64,000 bases of DNA from Sphingobium sp. OAS761 (GCF_024168485.1 NZ_JALJVY010000002.1:124001-188000), one strand, 5' to 3'; positions 1-9,970 are shown, counted from the first letter of the stretch. Notes: generated from the letters alone by a model not told the origin. Numbers and translations: made by a program.

Positions 1-1
1 G

Positions 2-76
2 TTGCGCCACGGCGTCAGCCGCCTGCTGTCCGGCACGCGCTTCGTGCTGGGACTGATTTTTCACGACGCCGCCTGA
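2..76 (+). CDS. C-terminal end of a probable 2OG-Fe(II) oxygenase (partial)
   Basis: An open frame runs in from the left edge and ends at TGA 74-76; only 24 residues are present. It contains an H-G-V-S...S-G-T-R-F...L motif followed by F-H-D-A. In prolyl-4-hydroxylase-like 2OG-Fe(II) dioxygenases the last conserved His and the Arg that binds 2-oxoglutarate occur in a very similar H-x-V...G-x-R arrangement just before the C-terminus. The family call rests on this motif alone and the substrate cannot be guessed. Confidence 0.45.
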   Translation: MRHGVSRLLSGTRFVLGLIFHDAA

Positions 77-112
77 CCCGGCAAGGCCCGGTTCAGCCCC
101 GCCCGCTACATC

Positions 113-153
113 TTGCGACAAATTGGCGCTGCGCGTGCCAAAAACTTGCGACA
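113..153. promoter_or_regulatory. Two direct copies of TTGCGACA upstream of the TonB receptor
   Basis: TTGCGACA occurs at 113-120 and 146-153, 33 bp (about three helical turns) apart, 51-91 bp upstream of the receptor start. A similar pair lies at 10704-10747 and an inverted TTGTCGCAA at 26734-26742. Tandem spacing on one helix face is compatible with a regulator site. No regulator is identified, and an 8-mer can recur by chance. Confidence 0.25.
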
Positions 154-203
154 TATGGCCGCTAGTCCGTTCCGCATCATCGATAGGGTCTCAGGGGGTT
201 TTC

Positions 204-2980
204 GTGCGCCGATCCGCATTCATCATATTGTTGCCTCTGTTGGCGGGAGCCGCGCCCGGCGCCCTTTTTGCCCAGGAAGACCGGCGAGAGGCCCCGCCCG
301 TGCAAACGGAGGAAGGTGACGAGATCATCGTCACCGGCCAGCCCTTGCGCGGCGCGGTGATCGGGAACGTCCAGCCCGAACAGATGCTTTCGCCGGCCGA
401 CGTGCGCGCGTTGGGCGTGACATCAATCGCCGAACTAGTCAGCGAATTGTCGCCCCAGACCAACGGCACGCCGATCCTGCTGTTGAACGGCAAGCGCATA
501 TCGAGCTTCTCGGAAATTCAGGACATCCCGTCGGAAGCGATCGCGCGCGTCGACATCCTGCCCGAGCAGGTCGCGCTCAGCTATGGCTATGCGCCGACGC
601 AGAAGGTGATGAACATCGTCCTGCGTCAGCGTTTCCGCGCCGAAACGGGCGAGCTGAAGCTGGGCACGACCACCGAAGGCGGCCGCGAGAACGGTCAGGC
701 GGAAGCCGGTCTGCTGCGCATCCGTGGCGACAATCGCTTCACGGTGAACCTGGAATATGGCCGCGCCGCGCATCTGCTGGAAAGCCAGCGCTCGATCATC
801 CCTACCGGCCCTAACCGCCCCTACGCCTTGGGCGGCAATATCACCGCCGCACAACGCGGCACAGAGATCGATCCAGCCCTGTCCGCCTTGGCGGGGCAGA
901 CGGTAACGGTTGCATCCGTGCCGGCAAGTGCCGCCGCCAACCTGCCGGCCTTGTCGGATTTCGTCGCCGGTGCGAACAGGACGGATGTCAGCGATCTGAC
1001 GGACTATCGCACGCTCAGTCCCGCGACCGAAAATTTCGTCGCCAACGCCACCCTCGCCCGCGCGCTGGGCGGCGTGTCGGCGTGTCGGCGACCATCAACG
1101 GGCGGCTGGCATTGTCCGACAGCGATTCGCTGCAAGGCCTGTCGGCCGCCGCCTTCACCCTTCCTGAAGGCAGCCCCTTTTCCCCCTTTGCCGACAACGT
1201 CACGCTTTACCGCTATCTGGCGCAGGGCGGGGCATTGGGACAACAGGTGCGCGGCACGACCGGCCATATCGGCGTGACGCTGAACGGCCAGATCAGCAGG
1301 ACCTGGCAATGGTCGTTCACCGGCAATGGCGATATTTCGATCACGCGCACCCGCACGGATCGCGGCATCGACATCGGCGCGATCCAGGCGGCGCTGGACG
1401 CGGGCGATCCGGGCATCAATCCCTATGGGATCTTCGATGGCGGGCTGACCGGCGTCAGGACCATCGACAGCGCCCGCGCCAGATCGCAAGCGATCGGCGG
1501 CGACCTGCTGGTCAGCGGATCGCTGTTCGACCTGCCGGCAGGCGCGGTCACTACTTCGGTGCGCGTCGGCGCGTCCGCCAACGGTTTCGAGAGCCGCTCG
1601 ACCCGATCCGGCGTGGATAGCCGCAGCCATTATAATCGCGAGATCGCAAGCGGACAGGTCAGCCTGGACCTGCCGCTGACCAGCCGGTCCAAGGGGGTGC
1701 TGGGCGCGGTCGGGGACATTGGCGTAAACCTGAACGCGGCGGCCCAGCATTATTCGGATTTCGGCATGCTTTCCACGCTGGGATACGGGCTACGATGGCA
1801 ACCGGTGACGGCGGTGCAGATACTTGTGTCCGCCAATCAGGACCGCGCGGCGCCGACCGGCGCGCAAATCACCGATCCTCTGGTGGCGACGCCGAATATG
1901 TCGGTGTTCGATTATGCGACCGGGCAGAGCGTGTTCGTGACGCAATTGTCCGGCGGCAATGCGGACCTGCGCGAAAGCGTGCGCGACCAGTTCCGGCTGG
2001 GCGCGACGATCAAGCCGTTCGACAAACCGAACCTGACGCTGACCGCCAATTATCTGAACAGCCGGACACGCAACCCGATCGCCGCCTTCCCGACGCCGAC
2101 GCCCGACCTGGAGGCCGCCTTTCCCCAGCGCTTCCTGCGCGACGAGGACGGCAACTTGATCCAGATTGATGCGCGGCCGGTCAATTTCCTGCGATCGCAA
2201 AGCGAGGAACTGCGCTGGGGGTTCGACCTGTCGATCCCGATCAAGTCGCATATCCAGAAGGTGATAGAGGCGTGGCGCGCGGCCGGTGCGAAGCCGGAGG
2301 AGCGACCCAGGGAACTGGACGACATCCGGGCCGCCTTCGCCCGCAACCGGCCACGCGACGGACAGGAAGGCGGACCCCGCGCCGCCGGAGGGGGCGATGA
2401 CGCCAGGCGCGGCGAACGGGGCGGTGGACGCCCGCGCGGCGGTGGCTTTGGCGGCGGGCGCGGAGGACAGGGCGGCGGCCGTATAACGGTCAGCCTCTAC
2501 CATATGTGGCATTTGGCCGAGACCATCCTGATCGCGCCCGGCGTGCCGGAACTGGACCTGCTGGATGGCGACGCAACCGGATCGTCGGGAGGCCAGCCCC
2601 GCCATGAGATCAAGGCGCGGTTCGGCTATATGAACAACGGGATCGGCGCGAGGCTGGGCATCGACTGGGAAAGCGGCACCCATGTGGACGGTGCGCTGGG
2701 TGGCGCATCGCGGCTGGACTTCGGCAGCCTTGCCACCGCAAATCTGCGCGTGTTCGCGAATCTGGGGCAGATGCCCAGCCTGGTGAAGAATGTGCCGTTC
2801 CTGCGTGGATCGCGGGTATCAATCGGTATCGACAATATCTTCAATACGCGGCGCGAGGTGCGCGACGCCAGCGGATCGACCCCGCTTCGCTATCAGCAGG
2901 GCTATCTCGATCCGCTGGGCAGGAGCATTTCGGTCAGCTTTCGCAAGCTGTTTTCACCGGCATTCCCGAGGCGTGGTTAA
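204..2980 (+). pseudogene. TonB-dependent receptor, interrupted by an 8-bp tandem duplication
   Basis: An outer-membrane gated transporter, TonB-dependent, substrate unknown. The GTG start at 204 is preceded by AGGGGG and gives a signal peptide ending near A-L-F-A-Q. An E-I-I-V-T-G segment and a plug-like region follow (I-P-S-E-A-I-A-R-V-D-I-L-P), then beta-barrel sequence ending in ...S-V-S-F-R-K-L-F. The frame from 204 is lost after codon A-L-G-G-V-S-A because GTGTCGGC is present twice in tandem (1074-1089). The downstream barrel is open from 1082 in another frame to 2980. Removing one copy restores a single frame of about 922 codons. Around 2380-2480 the product has an Arg/Gly-rich low-complexity insert, also seen in other sphingomonad receptors. 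A sequencing error, a real null allele or a phase-variable state are all possible. Confidence 0.8.
1074..1089 (+). repeat. 8-bp perfect tandem duplication causing a frameshift
   Basis: GTGTCGGC at 1074-1081 is followed directly by a second GTGTCGGC at 1082-1089. Since 8 is not a multiple of 3, the receptor frame shifts here. One copy gives the continuous reading G-G-V-S-A-T-I-N-G. Slipped-strand duplication is the simplest origin. Confidence 0.9.
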
Positions 2981-3055
2981 ATGCATGTTAGCCACGCCTA
3001 AACCCCTCCGCCTTCGGGTCGTTATGATGTTCATAGACCTTGGGGAGCCAATTTC

Positions 3056-3478
3056 ATGAACCCTGTCAGAATTGTGGTGGTCGACGATTCTCTGACCATC
3101 CGCGCGATGATCGAGACGCTTCTGGAGCGCGACCGGCATATCGAAATCGTCGGCATCGCGCGCAATGGCGAGGAAGCCATCGACCTCATCCGGCTGGAAC
3201 GGCCCGATGTGGTGACGCTGGACATCGCGATGCCGGGACGCGACGGCATGGCCATTCTCGACGAGATCATGGATATGGAACCGCGCCCCGTCATCATGCT
3301 GTCCAGCCTGATGCGCGACGGTGCGCCGATCGTCGATGAGGCGATAAACCGCGGCGCTGCCGCCTGTTTCAACAAGGCGATGATCGTGCGTGAGGCAACA
3401 CGCTTTGTCAGCCTGATCCGCAACGTGGCGCAAGGGCTGATCATGGCCGATCAGGAACCGGTCGCCCTCGCCGCCTGA
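3056..3478 (+). CDS. Single-domain response regulator (receiver only, CheB-receiver-like)
   Basis: A 140-residue cytoplasmic receiver with no output domain. It has the acidic pair D10-D11, phospho-acceptor D56 in V-T-L-D-I-A-M-P-G, S83-S84 in V-I-M-L-S-S, and invariant K107 in F-N-K. The M-P-G-x-D-G and V-I-M-L-S-S wording is closest to the receiver of chemotaxis methylesterase CheB, but the methylesterase domain is absent. It probably acts by phosphorylation-dependent protein binding or as a phosphate sink. No cognate kinase lies nearby. A stem-loop at 3502-3532 closes the unit. Confidence 0.85.
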   Translation: MNPVRIVVVDDSLTIRAMIETLLERDRHIEIVGIARNGEEAIDLIRLERPDVVTLDIAMPGRDGMAILDEIMDMEPRPVIMLSSLMRDGAPIVDEAINRGAAACFNKAMIVREATRFVSLIRNVAQGLIMADQEPVALAA

Positions 3479-3501
3479 GCGCGTCCAACCGATGCTTTCG
3501 C

Positions 3502-3532
3502 AGGCCCGCCATCCAGACGGGATGACGGGCCT
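3502..3532 (+). terminator. Stem-loop after the receiver gene
   Basis: AGGCCCG (3502-3508) pairs with CGGGCCT (3526-3532), and an inner CATCC/GGATG pairing (3510-3514 with 3520-3524) extends the stem around a 5-nt loop. No T-run follows, so intrinsic termination is plausible but not assured. Confidence 0.45.
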
Positions 3533-3627
3533 GACGCCGTTCGGGCGCGCCCTTGCTGCTGGATGAATTTGCTATGCGCCGGCCGGCACGGCCCCTGCCT
3601 GGTCATGGGCGTCGGAATTCCTGCCGG

Positions 3628-6240
3628 TCAGGATGCCAGCGATCTTGGGGCGTTGCGCAGGGCGTTGATGTCGACTTCGTTTTCAAACTCCACGCCCATC
3701 CGGTCTTCCTTCGACCAGCGTGCCATCGCCTTGACCAGCGTGCGATCTGTCAGTTCAATGGAGAATGCAGTGCCGGCCGGCACGTTCCAGAGCCCCTCGA
3801 TCAGCGCGCCGGTGGATGAAATGTTGCGCACCCGGCCAGTGTAGACATGGCCGTCGTGGTGGACGGCAACGGTTCGCAGCATCGTCTTGCGCTCCGGCCG
3901 GCTCGACTGGAAACCGATCGGCGCCGCGTCGGTCCCCTTGCGCTGGCTGACCATAACATCTTCGAACGGCATGGGCCGGCCATAAATATAGCCCTGGATG
4001 TGACTGCACCCCAGCTGGCGGATCAGCGCCAGTTCGTCCTGCGTCTCAGCCCCTTCGGCGGTAGTGTCCATACCCAGCGCTTCCGCCAGGCTGACGATCG
4101 CCTTGATGATCGCGCTGTTGCGGCTGCCCTTGATCGCCGCGCCACGGACGAAGCTCTGGTCGATCTTGATCTTGTCGAAAGGCGCCTTCTTCAGATAGCC
4201 CAGCGATGAATAGCCCGTGCCGAAATCGTCGAGCGCGAGCCGCACACCCAGCGCCTTCAATCGCGAGAACATCGCGTCGGTGCCCGCATCGTCGTTCAGG
4301 AACACGCTTTCGGTGATTTCCAGTTCCAGCCGTTCGGGCGCAAGTTGAGCCCCGGCAAGGGCGCTCATGACGGTAGAGGGAAAGTTCGGATTGGCGAATT
4401 GGGTCGGCGACACGTTGACCGCGACGCGGATACCTTCGCGCCATTGCACCGCGTCCCGGCAGGCCGTGCGCATCACCCACTCGCCGATCTGCGCGATCAG
4501 GCCGGTATCCTCGGCAATGGGAATGAATATGGCCGGAGAAATTGCGCCGCGCGTGGGATGGTTCCAGCGCAGCAAAGCCTCATAACCGGCAATTTTCTCC
4601 GTCTTGGACGACACCACCGGCTGATAGACGAGATGCAGGCCGTCCGCGGCGAGCGCATGGCGCAAATCCTCTTCCAGCTTGCGGCGGTCCTCGGCATCGG
4701 CATGCATGTCTGCCGAATAGAAACGGTGCACCCCGCGCCCGTCGCCCTTGGCGGCGTAGAGGGCAAGGTCGGCGTTGCGGATCAATGCATCGGCGGTGAC
4801 GCCATCCTGCGGGCACAGGGAAATGCCGATCGACACGCCGATGACGACGGCGTTCCCTTCGATAGAATAGGGCTGCGACACCTGCCCGATAATGGCTTCG
4901 GCCAGTTGCGACAGCTGGGCCGGATCGACCCGGCCAGGCACCAGGATCTTGAATTCGTCGCCACCCTGGCGCCCCACCAACGCGCGATTGCCGACCACAC
5001 GCTGCAGGCGCTGGCTCACCTGGCGCAACAGCGCATCGCCGGCGGGATGACCGAGCGTGTCGTTCACTGACTTGAACCGATCGAGATCGAGCATCAACAG
5101 CGAACATTCGCCGGGCTTGCCGTTACGGTCGGCCACCGCCTGCTCGAGAGACCGCAGCATCTGGATGCGATTGGCAAGACCGGTCAGCGAATCGAACTGC
5201 GCCAGCCGGTTCACTTCCGCCTGGCTGCGACGCATTTCCGTCAGGTCCGTGCCGCTGCCGCGAAAGCCGTGGAACTGACCATATTCATTGAACACCGGCT
5301 GACCCGATATGGACCACCATCGCTCCTCGGCCGCCAGCGCGGCGCAGACGGCGATGTCGGAAAAGCCGGTCCGGGCCGACAAATGGAAACCCAGCGTGCG
5401 TTCGCCATCGCCCTGCTGCCGGTCGCCATGACGGACGATCTCGGTAATCGGGCGTCCGATGAGCCCCCCCGTCGTCGTCTTGAGCGTTTCGACCAGCGTA
5501 TCGGAAATATAGGTGAGCATGCCGTTGCGATCGGTTTCCCAGAACCAGCCGCGTCCGGTGCGTTCATGCTCCTGCAACAGGCGGTCGGACCTTTGCGCCC
5601 GCAAGTCCCGCCGATGCATCTCAATCGCGCGTTCGCGATCCGCCATCGCCTGGCGAACAGTGGCCAAAGCCATGACACCGATGCAAGACACCAGCAGCCC
5701 CACCTTGACCAGGTCCGGACTGGTCATGACCGGGACTAGGAAAGCGCCGACGAAATAGCTGATACCCAGAAGACGGCGATCCCCGAAAATGCATACCGCC
5801 AACAGCGTCATCGCCGTCTGCGGGCGCGCCATCAGCAATACGCCGGTTGACATCTCCAGACGGTCGGCACCAAGCCAGAGGCTGAATGTCAGACCCGACA
5901 GAAAGACCAGCGGCAGCATGAGCCAGTTCTGGACATGCGGCAGCAAGCGCTGGAACAAGGCCCGTCGAGGGGCGATCACGATCACGCCATCGACCAGCAG
6001 CGTGGTTGCCATCAACAGCATCTGTCGGGCGGTTTGCGGCATCAGGGACGACAGGTCGAGAAGCGACAACAGGCAAATCTTTGCCAGCAGGATCAAGGGC
6101 CAGAGACGGGCGATATAGACGAATGCCCCGGAAATCCAGGATGCGGACACTTCCGTCCCGCTGGGCGCAAGGCCTAGTGCGACCATGACCGAGTTGGAAC
6201 CCGCGATGCTGTCCGCCAAGGCATTGCGCTGAATAGCCAT
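3628..6240 (-). CDS. Membrane GGDEF-EAL-PilZ cyclic-di-GMP enzyme/receptor
   Basis: About 870 residues from the ATG at 6240; an in-frame GTG/ATG 54 nt upstream would add an unlikely leader. Order: several hydrophobic helices (about 37-195, putative sensor module), a PAS-like region (about 225-335) with an F-R-G-S-G-T-D-L-T-E end, a diguanylate cyclase domain with intact G-G-D-E-F near 420, a phosphodiesterase domain with intact Y-E-A-L-L-R-W, E-L-E-I-T-E-S, D-D-F-G-T-G-Y-S-S and T-A-E-G-A-E-T, then a C-terminal PilZ domain. No RxxD inhibitory site is seen before GGDEF. Both activities could be real. The PilZ tail would let the enzyme sense its own substrate or product. Monocistronic. Confidence 0.9.
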   Translation of the reverse strand: MAIQRNALADSIAGSNSVMVALGLAPSGTEVSASWISGAFVYIARLWPLILLAKICLLSLLDLSSLMPQTARQMLLMATTLLVDGVIVIAPRRALFQRLLPHVQNWLMLPLVFLSGLTFSLWLGADRLEMSTGVLLMARPQTAMTLLAVCIFGDRRLLGISYFVGAFLVPVMTSPDLVKVGLLVSCIGVMALATVRQAMADRERAIEMHRRDLRAQRSDRLLQEHERTGRGWFWETDRNGMLTYISDTLVETLKTTTGGLIGRPITEIVRHGDRQQGDGERTLGFHLSARTGFSDIAVCAALAAEERWWSISGQPVFNEYGQFHGFRGSGTDLTEMRRSQAEVNRLAQFDSLTGLANRIQMLRSLEQAVADRNGKPGECSLLMLDLDRFKSVNDTLGHPAGDALLRQVSQRLQRVVGNRALVGRQGGDEFKILVPGRVDPAQLSQLAEAIIGQVSQPYSIEGNAVVIGVSIGISLCPQDGVTADALIRNADLALYAAKGDGRGVHRFYSADMHADAEDRRKLEEDLRHALAADGLHLVYQPVVSSKTEKIAGYEALLRWNHPTRGAISPAIFIPIAEDTGLIAQIGEWVMRTACRDAVQWREGIRVAVNVSPTQFANPNFPSTVMSALAGAQLAPERLELEITESVFLNDDAGTDAMFSRLKALGVRLALDDFGTGYSSLGYLKKAPFDKIKIDQSFVRGAAIKGSRNSAIIKAIVSLAEALGMDTTAEGAETQDELALIRQLGCSHIQGYIYGRPMPFEDVMVSQRKGTDAAPIGFQSSRPERKTMLRTVAVHHDGHVYTGRVRNISSTGALIEGLWNVPAGTAFSIELTDRTLVKAMARWSKEDRMGVEFENEVDINALRNAPRSLAS

Positions 6241-6333
6241 GGGCCGCGTATAACGCCTAGTCGTTGACAGAGGATTACCTCGAAAGCCCGTCAAATAAAC
6301 GGGCAGTCACGTTCAACTAAATCGCGAGGATCG

Positions 6334-7446
6334 TCAGACACGCATCGGCATCAGAACATACAGCGCCGAACTCTCGTCATTTTCCCGGATCAGCGTCGGC
6401 GCCGCCGCATCCGCCAGATGCAGGTCGACCGTATCACTGTCGATCTGACCCAATATGTCGAGCAGATAACGCGCGTTGAAACCGATGTCGAACCCTTCGC
6501 CCTGAAACGCACCGGGAACCTCTTCTGCTGCGGTGCCATTTTCCGGGCTCGTGACCGACAGGGTGATCCGGTCCCGATCCAGGCTCATCTTGACGGCACG
6601 CGTCTTTTCGGTCGCGATGGTCGCAACGCGGTCGACGCCCTCCTCGAAACTGCGGGGATCAATCTTCAGCAGCTTGTCGTTGGCCGTGGGTATGACGCGG
6701 CTGTAATCGGGGAAGGTGCCGTCGATCAGCTTGCTCGTCAGGATCGCGTTTCCCAGACCGAAGCGGATCTTGCTCGCCGAAAGCGAAACTTCGACCGAAC
6801 CGTCAACCTCATCGAGCAGCTTGCGCAGTTCGCCGATGCATTTGCGCGGCACGATGATGCCCGGCATGCCGTCGGCGCCATCGGGGCGGGTCACGGTGAC
6901 GCGCGCAAGGCGGTGGCCGTCGGTCGCCGCGGCCTTCAGCACGGGCTGGCCATCGTCGGACACATGGAAATAGATGCCGTTCAGATAATAGCGCGTCTCT
7001 TCGGTCGAGATAGCGAACCGCGTCTTGTCGACGATCTGCTTCAGCGTTTCTGCCGGCAGTTCGAAATGGGTCGGCAGGTCGCCTTCCGCGATCACGGGAA
7101 AATCGTCCCGCGGCAGGGTCGACAGGTTGAAGCGCGCGCGCCCGGCCTGGATCAGCATCTTGCCTTCGGCGGCGTGGAGCGAGACCTGGCTGCCTTCAGG
7201 CAGTTTGCGGGCGATGTCGAACAGGGTGTGGGCGGAAATGGTGGTGGCGCCTGCCTGCTCTACCTGAGCCGACACGCTCTCGACGATCTGGAGATCGAGG
7301 TCCGTCGCCATCAGCTTGATCGCACCGTCCATCGATGCCTCGATCAGGACGTTGGACAGGATCGGGATGGTATTGCGCCGCTCGACCACCGACTGGACGT
7401 GGCTCAGGCTCTTGAGGAGCGTTGCGCGTTCGATGGTGGCCTTCAT
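6334..7446 (-). CDS. dnaN: DNA polymerase III subunit beta (sliding clamp)
   Basis: A 370-residue protein of normal clamp length with the family start M-K-A-T-I-E-R, the S-H-V-Q-S-V-V-E-R-R-N-T-I-P-I-L-S-N segment, and a C-terminus ending in Y-V-L-M-P-M-R-V. It forms the dimeric ring that tethers polymerases to DNA. It lies alone on the minus strand, diverging from the IalB-like gene. No dnaA, recF or gyrB is nearby, so the ancestral dnaA-dnaN-recF order is not kept here, as is usual in alphaproteobacteria. Confidence 0.97.
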   Translation of the reverse strand: MKATIERATLLKSLSHVQSVVERRNTIPILSNVLIEASMDGAIKLMATDLDLQIVESVSAQVEQAGATTISAHTLFDIARKLPEGSQVSLHAAEGKMLIQAGRARFNLSTLPRDDFPVIAEGDLPTHFELPAETLKQIVDKTRFAISTEETRYYLNGIYFHVSDDGQPVLKAAATDGHRLARVTVTRPDGADGMPGIIVPRKCIGELRKLLDEVDGSVEVSLSASKIRFGLGNAILTSKLIDGTFPDYSRVIPTANDKLLKIDPRSFEEGVDRVATIATEKTRAVKMSLDRDRITLSVTSPENGTAAEEVPGAFQGEGFDIGFNARYLLDILGQIDSDTVDLHLADAAAPTLIRENDESSALYVLMPMRV

Positions 7447-7616
7447 GTCCCTGTTGTGTCCGTTTCTGTTTTCGTGATGGCCGGCACCCGGTCGAATCCG
7501 GCGGCACTGATGGATGCTTCTTCATAACCGCTATGACGGCGTGGGCAAGCGCCAGCGCGCGCTTTTGCGGCAGGCGCGGGCTTGCAAAGCGGGACGGGTT
7601 GCGCTTTGGCCGTTCC

Positions 7617-8105
7617 ATGCGCCGCAGCATTGCCCTCACCCTTGCCCTGATCGCGGTTCCCGCAACCGCAATGGCCCGGGATTCGCTGGGCATGTTCGAA
7701 AGCTGGGGGGCGTTCCGCGATCCGGCCACGCCGCGCTGCTATGCCATCGCCCAGCCGCGGGTCCGTCGCGGACAACAGCCGAAAGGCTTCGCTGCCGTGG
7801 GCACCTGGCCGCGCAAACGTGTGCGGGGACAGGTCCATTTTCGCCTTAGCCGCCCGCGTGCGGACGATGCGAAGGTCACGCTTGGCGTCGGCGACCGCCG
7901 GTTCGCGCTGGTCGCCGGGCAGGTGGATGCCTGGGCAACGGACGCGCGGGCCGACGCCGCGATTGTCGCTGCCATGCGGTCGGCTACCAGCATGAGTGTT
8001 TCCACCGTCGGGGCCGACGGGCGGGGTTTTGCCGACAGCTATGCCCTGCGCGGCGCGGCGACCGCCATGGATGCGGCCGCGCTGGGGTGCGCGAAGCTGC
8101 GCTGA
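7617..8105 (+). CDS. Invasion-associated locus B (IalB)-like periplasmic protein
   Basis: A 162-residue exported protein. ATG 7617 gives a signal peptide (M-R-R-S-I-A-L-T-L-A-L-I-A-V-P-A-T-A-M-A) with cleavage before R-D-S. The mature protein begins with F-E-S-W-G-A-F...C-Y-A-I-A and ends in L-G-C-A-K-L-R. The W...C-Y start and C-terminal Cys match the IalB family, a beta-rich periplasmic group common in alphaproteobacteria and named after Bartonella but not restricted to pathogens. The molecular role is unknown. It diverges from dnaN. Confidence 0.7.
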   Translation: MRRSIALTLALIAVPATAMARDSLGMFESWGAFRDPATPRCYAIAQPRVRRGQQPKGFAAVGTWPRKRVRGQVHFRLSRPRADDAKVTLGVGDRRFALVAGQVDAWATDARADAAIVAAMRSATSMSVSTVGADGRGFADSYALRGAATAMDAAALGCAKLR

Positions 8106-8151
8106 CGCGGCACATCTTCCAAAATCGGCGCAAATCGGCTAGGGGCGGGCC

Positions 8152-9411
8152 ATGCAGTCAGCGACCAGCCCCCTCATGCCGATTCCCGGCGCCATCGATC
8201 CTGTGCCCGTGCCGCGCGCGGTGACGCCGCGCGAAGACGGCCGCATCGACCTGATGGGCCTGTCGCGCCCGCAAATCCGCGATATTTTCTCGGACGCCGG
8301 ACTGGATGCAAAGGCCTCCAAGCTGCGATCGAAGCAGGTATTTCATTGGCTCTACCATCGCGGCGTAACCGATTTCGATGCAATGACCGACCTGGCCAAG
8401 CCGATGCGCGGCTGGATGGCCGAGCGCTTCGTCGTCGGCCGCCCGCAGGTGGTGGAGGCGCAAGTGTCGAGTGACGGCACCCGCAAATGGCTGCTCCGTT
8501 CGGACGACGGGCAGGATTATGAAATGGTCTTCATCCCCGACGCCGACCGCGGCACGCTGTGCGTTTCCAGCCAGGTCGGCTGCACGCTCAACTGCAGCTT
8601 CTGCCACACCGGCACGATGCGGCTGGTGCGCAACCTGACGCCGGGCGAGATTGTGGGCCAGGTCATGCTGGCGCGCGACGCGCTGGGCGAATGGCCGCGC
8701 GGCAACATGGCCAGCGCCAATGACGATGAGTCGGACGAGGCATCCCACTACACCCCGGACGGCCGGATGCTGACCAACATCGTGATGATGGGGATGGGCG
8801 AGCCGCTCTATAATTTCAACCATGTGCGCGACGCGCTGAAGGTCGTGATGGACGGCGACGGCCTGGCTCTGTCCAAGCGCCGCATCACCCTGTCGACCAG
8901 CGGCGTCATCCCGATGATGGCGCGCGCGGGCGAGGAGATCGGCGTGAACCTGGCCGTTTCGCTCCATGCCGTGACCAAGGATGTGCGCGACGAGCTGGTG
9001 CCGCTCAACAGGAAGTTCGGCATCGACGAATTGCTGGCCGCCTGCGCCGCCTATCCCGGCGCCAACAATGCCCGCCGCATCACGTTCGAATATGTGATGA
9101 TCAGGGACAAGAATGACAGCGACGATGACGCGCGCGAACTGGTCCGCCTGCTGCGCCATTACAAGCTGCCGGCCAAGGTCAACCTGATCCCGTTCAACCC
9201 ATGGCCGGGCACCGATTATGAATGTTCGACGCCCGAGAGGATCAGGCGCTTTTCCGACATCGTGTTCGAAGGCGGCATCAGCGCGCCGGTGCGCACCCCG
9301 CGCGGGCGCGACATCATGGCGGCGTGCGGCCAACTCAAGTCCGCGAGCGAGAAGAAGAGCAAGGCGGAAATGAAGCGCCTGGCCGAAGAGAAGCAAGCCG
9401 CGCTCGGATGA
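8152..9411 (+). CDS. rlmN: 23S rRNA (adenine(2503)-C(2))-methyltransferase, also tRNA m2A37
   Basis: A 419-residue radical-SAM enzyme. Seen are the Cys triad C-T-L-N-C-S-F-C that binds the 4Fe-4S cluster, the M-G-M-G-E-P-L-Y-N motif, and L-S-T-S-G-V-I-P and F-N-P-W-P-G near the C-terminus. An acidic insert of about 20 residues sits before L-T-N-I-V-M-M. A second catalytic Cys is found in E-C-S-T-P and A-A-C-G-Q near the end. It methylates A2503 of 23S rRNA in the peptidyl-transferase centre and A37 of certain tRNAs. A strong terminator follows at 9453. Confidence 0.96.
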   Translation: MQSATSPLMPIPGAIDPVPVPRAVTPREDGRIDLMGLSRPQIRDIFSDAGLDAKASKLRSKQVFHWLYHRGVTDFDAMTDLAKPMRGWMAERFVVGRPQVVEAQVSSDGTRKWLLRSDDGQDYEMVFIPDADRGTLCVSSQVGCTLNCSFCHTGTMRLVRNLTPGEIVGQVMLARDALGEWPRGNMASANDDESDEASHYTPDGRMLTNIVMMGMGEPLYNFNHVRDALKVVMDGDGLALSKRRITLSTSGVIPMMARAGEEIGVNLAVSLHAVTKDVRDELVPLNRKFGIDELLAACAAYPGANNARRITFEYVMIRDKNDSDDDARELVRLLRHYKLPAKVNLIPFNPWPGTDYECSTPERIRRFSDIVFEGGISAPVRTPRGRDIMAACGQLKSASEKKSKAEMKRLAEEKQAALG

Positions 9412-9450
9412 TCCGGGGCTGACAGGCTGCGCCCTTGGGGCGCGACACGA

Positions 9451-9481
9451 AACCCCGCCTGGAACGGCGGGGTTTTCTTTT
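9451..9481 (+). terminator. Rho-independent terminator after rlmN
   Basis: CCCCGCC (9453-9459), a 6-nt loop and GGCGGGG (9466-9472) are followed by TTTTCTTTT, a textbook intrinsic terminator. It lies just before the ribosome-binding site of the next gene, which therefore probably has its own promoter or is expressed by readthrough. Confidence 0.9.
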
Positions 9482-9491
9482 CGGGGGAAAG

Positions 9492-9917
9492 ATGATGACC
9501 GATGACGATATCGATCGGCTGGCCGAAGGCTTTCTGGCCTGCGCGCTGCCCAAGGAATGCTGGACCCATCAGGCGCATTTCGCGACCGCGCTCTGGCTGA
9601 TCCTGACGCGTCCGGACGTACATCCCGAGCGCGACCTGCCGGACATGATCCGTCGCTACAATGCGAGCGTCGGCGGCGTGAACAGCGACACCAGCGGCTA
9701 TCATGAAACAATCACGCAGGCATCCCTGCGGATGGCCCGCCATATGCTGGCCGGCCTGGATGTCCATCCCAGCCCTGCCCAGGCCCTGGCGCGGCTGATG
9801 GCGTCGCCGCTGGCCGACAAGGACTGGCCGCTGGCCTACTGGTCGCGGGACAGGCTGATGTCGGTCGAAGCCCGCAGAAGCTGGGTGGCCCCGGACATCC
9901 GCCCCCTGCCGACATGA
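9492..9917 (+). CDS. Conserved hypothetical protein with WTHQAH and YHET motifs
   Basis: A 141-residue soluble protein. The ATG at 9492 (or 9495) is chosen because GGGGGAAA precedes it; the longer frame from 9435 would run through the terminator. It shows C-W-T-H-Q-A-H-F near residue 23 and a second His/acid motif G-Y-H-E-T-I-T near 73. These clustered His residues recur in a widespread family of unknown function and could bind metal. No signal peptide or membrane segment is seen. Confidence 0.7.
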   Translation: MMTDDDIDRLAEGFLACALPKECWTHQAHFATALWLILTRPDVHPERDLPDMIRRYNASVGGVNSDTSGYHETITQASLRMARHMLAGLDVHPSPAQALARLMASPLADKDWPLAYWSRDRLMSVEARRSWVAPDIRPLPT

Positions 9918-9945
9918 AAAAGGGCGGCCCGGCTGGACCGCCCTT
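9916..9945 (-). terminator. Terminator for the outer-membrane barrel gene
   Basis: AGGGCGG (9921-9927) pairs with CCGCCCT (9938-9944) around a 10-nt loop. On the minus strand the stem is followed by TTTTTC, so it should end transcription of the gene whose stop is at 9971. It may also serve the converging plus-strand gene. Confidence 0.8.
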
Positions 9946-9970
9946 CCCCGTTCCGATCGATTGAGAGGGA

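Noticed and set aside
8158-9711. 517-codon minus-strand frame
   Set aside because: Antisense to rlmN, whose radical-SAM motifs are complete; shadow of high GC.
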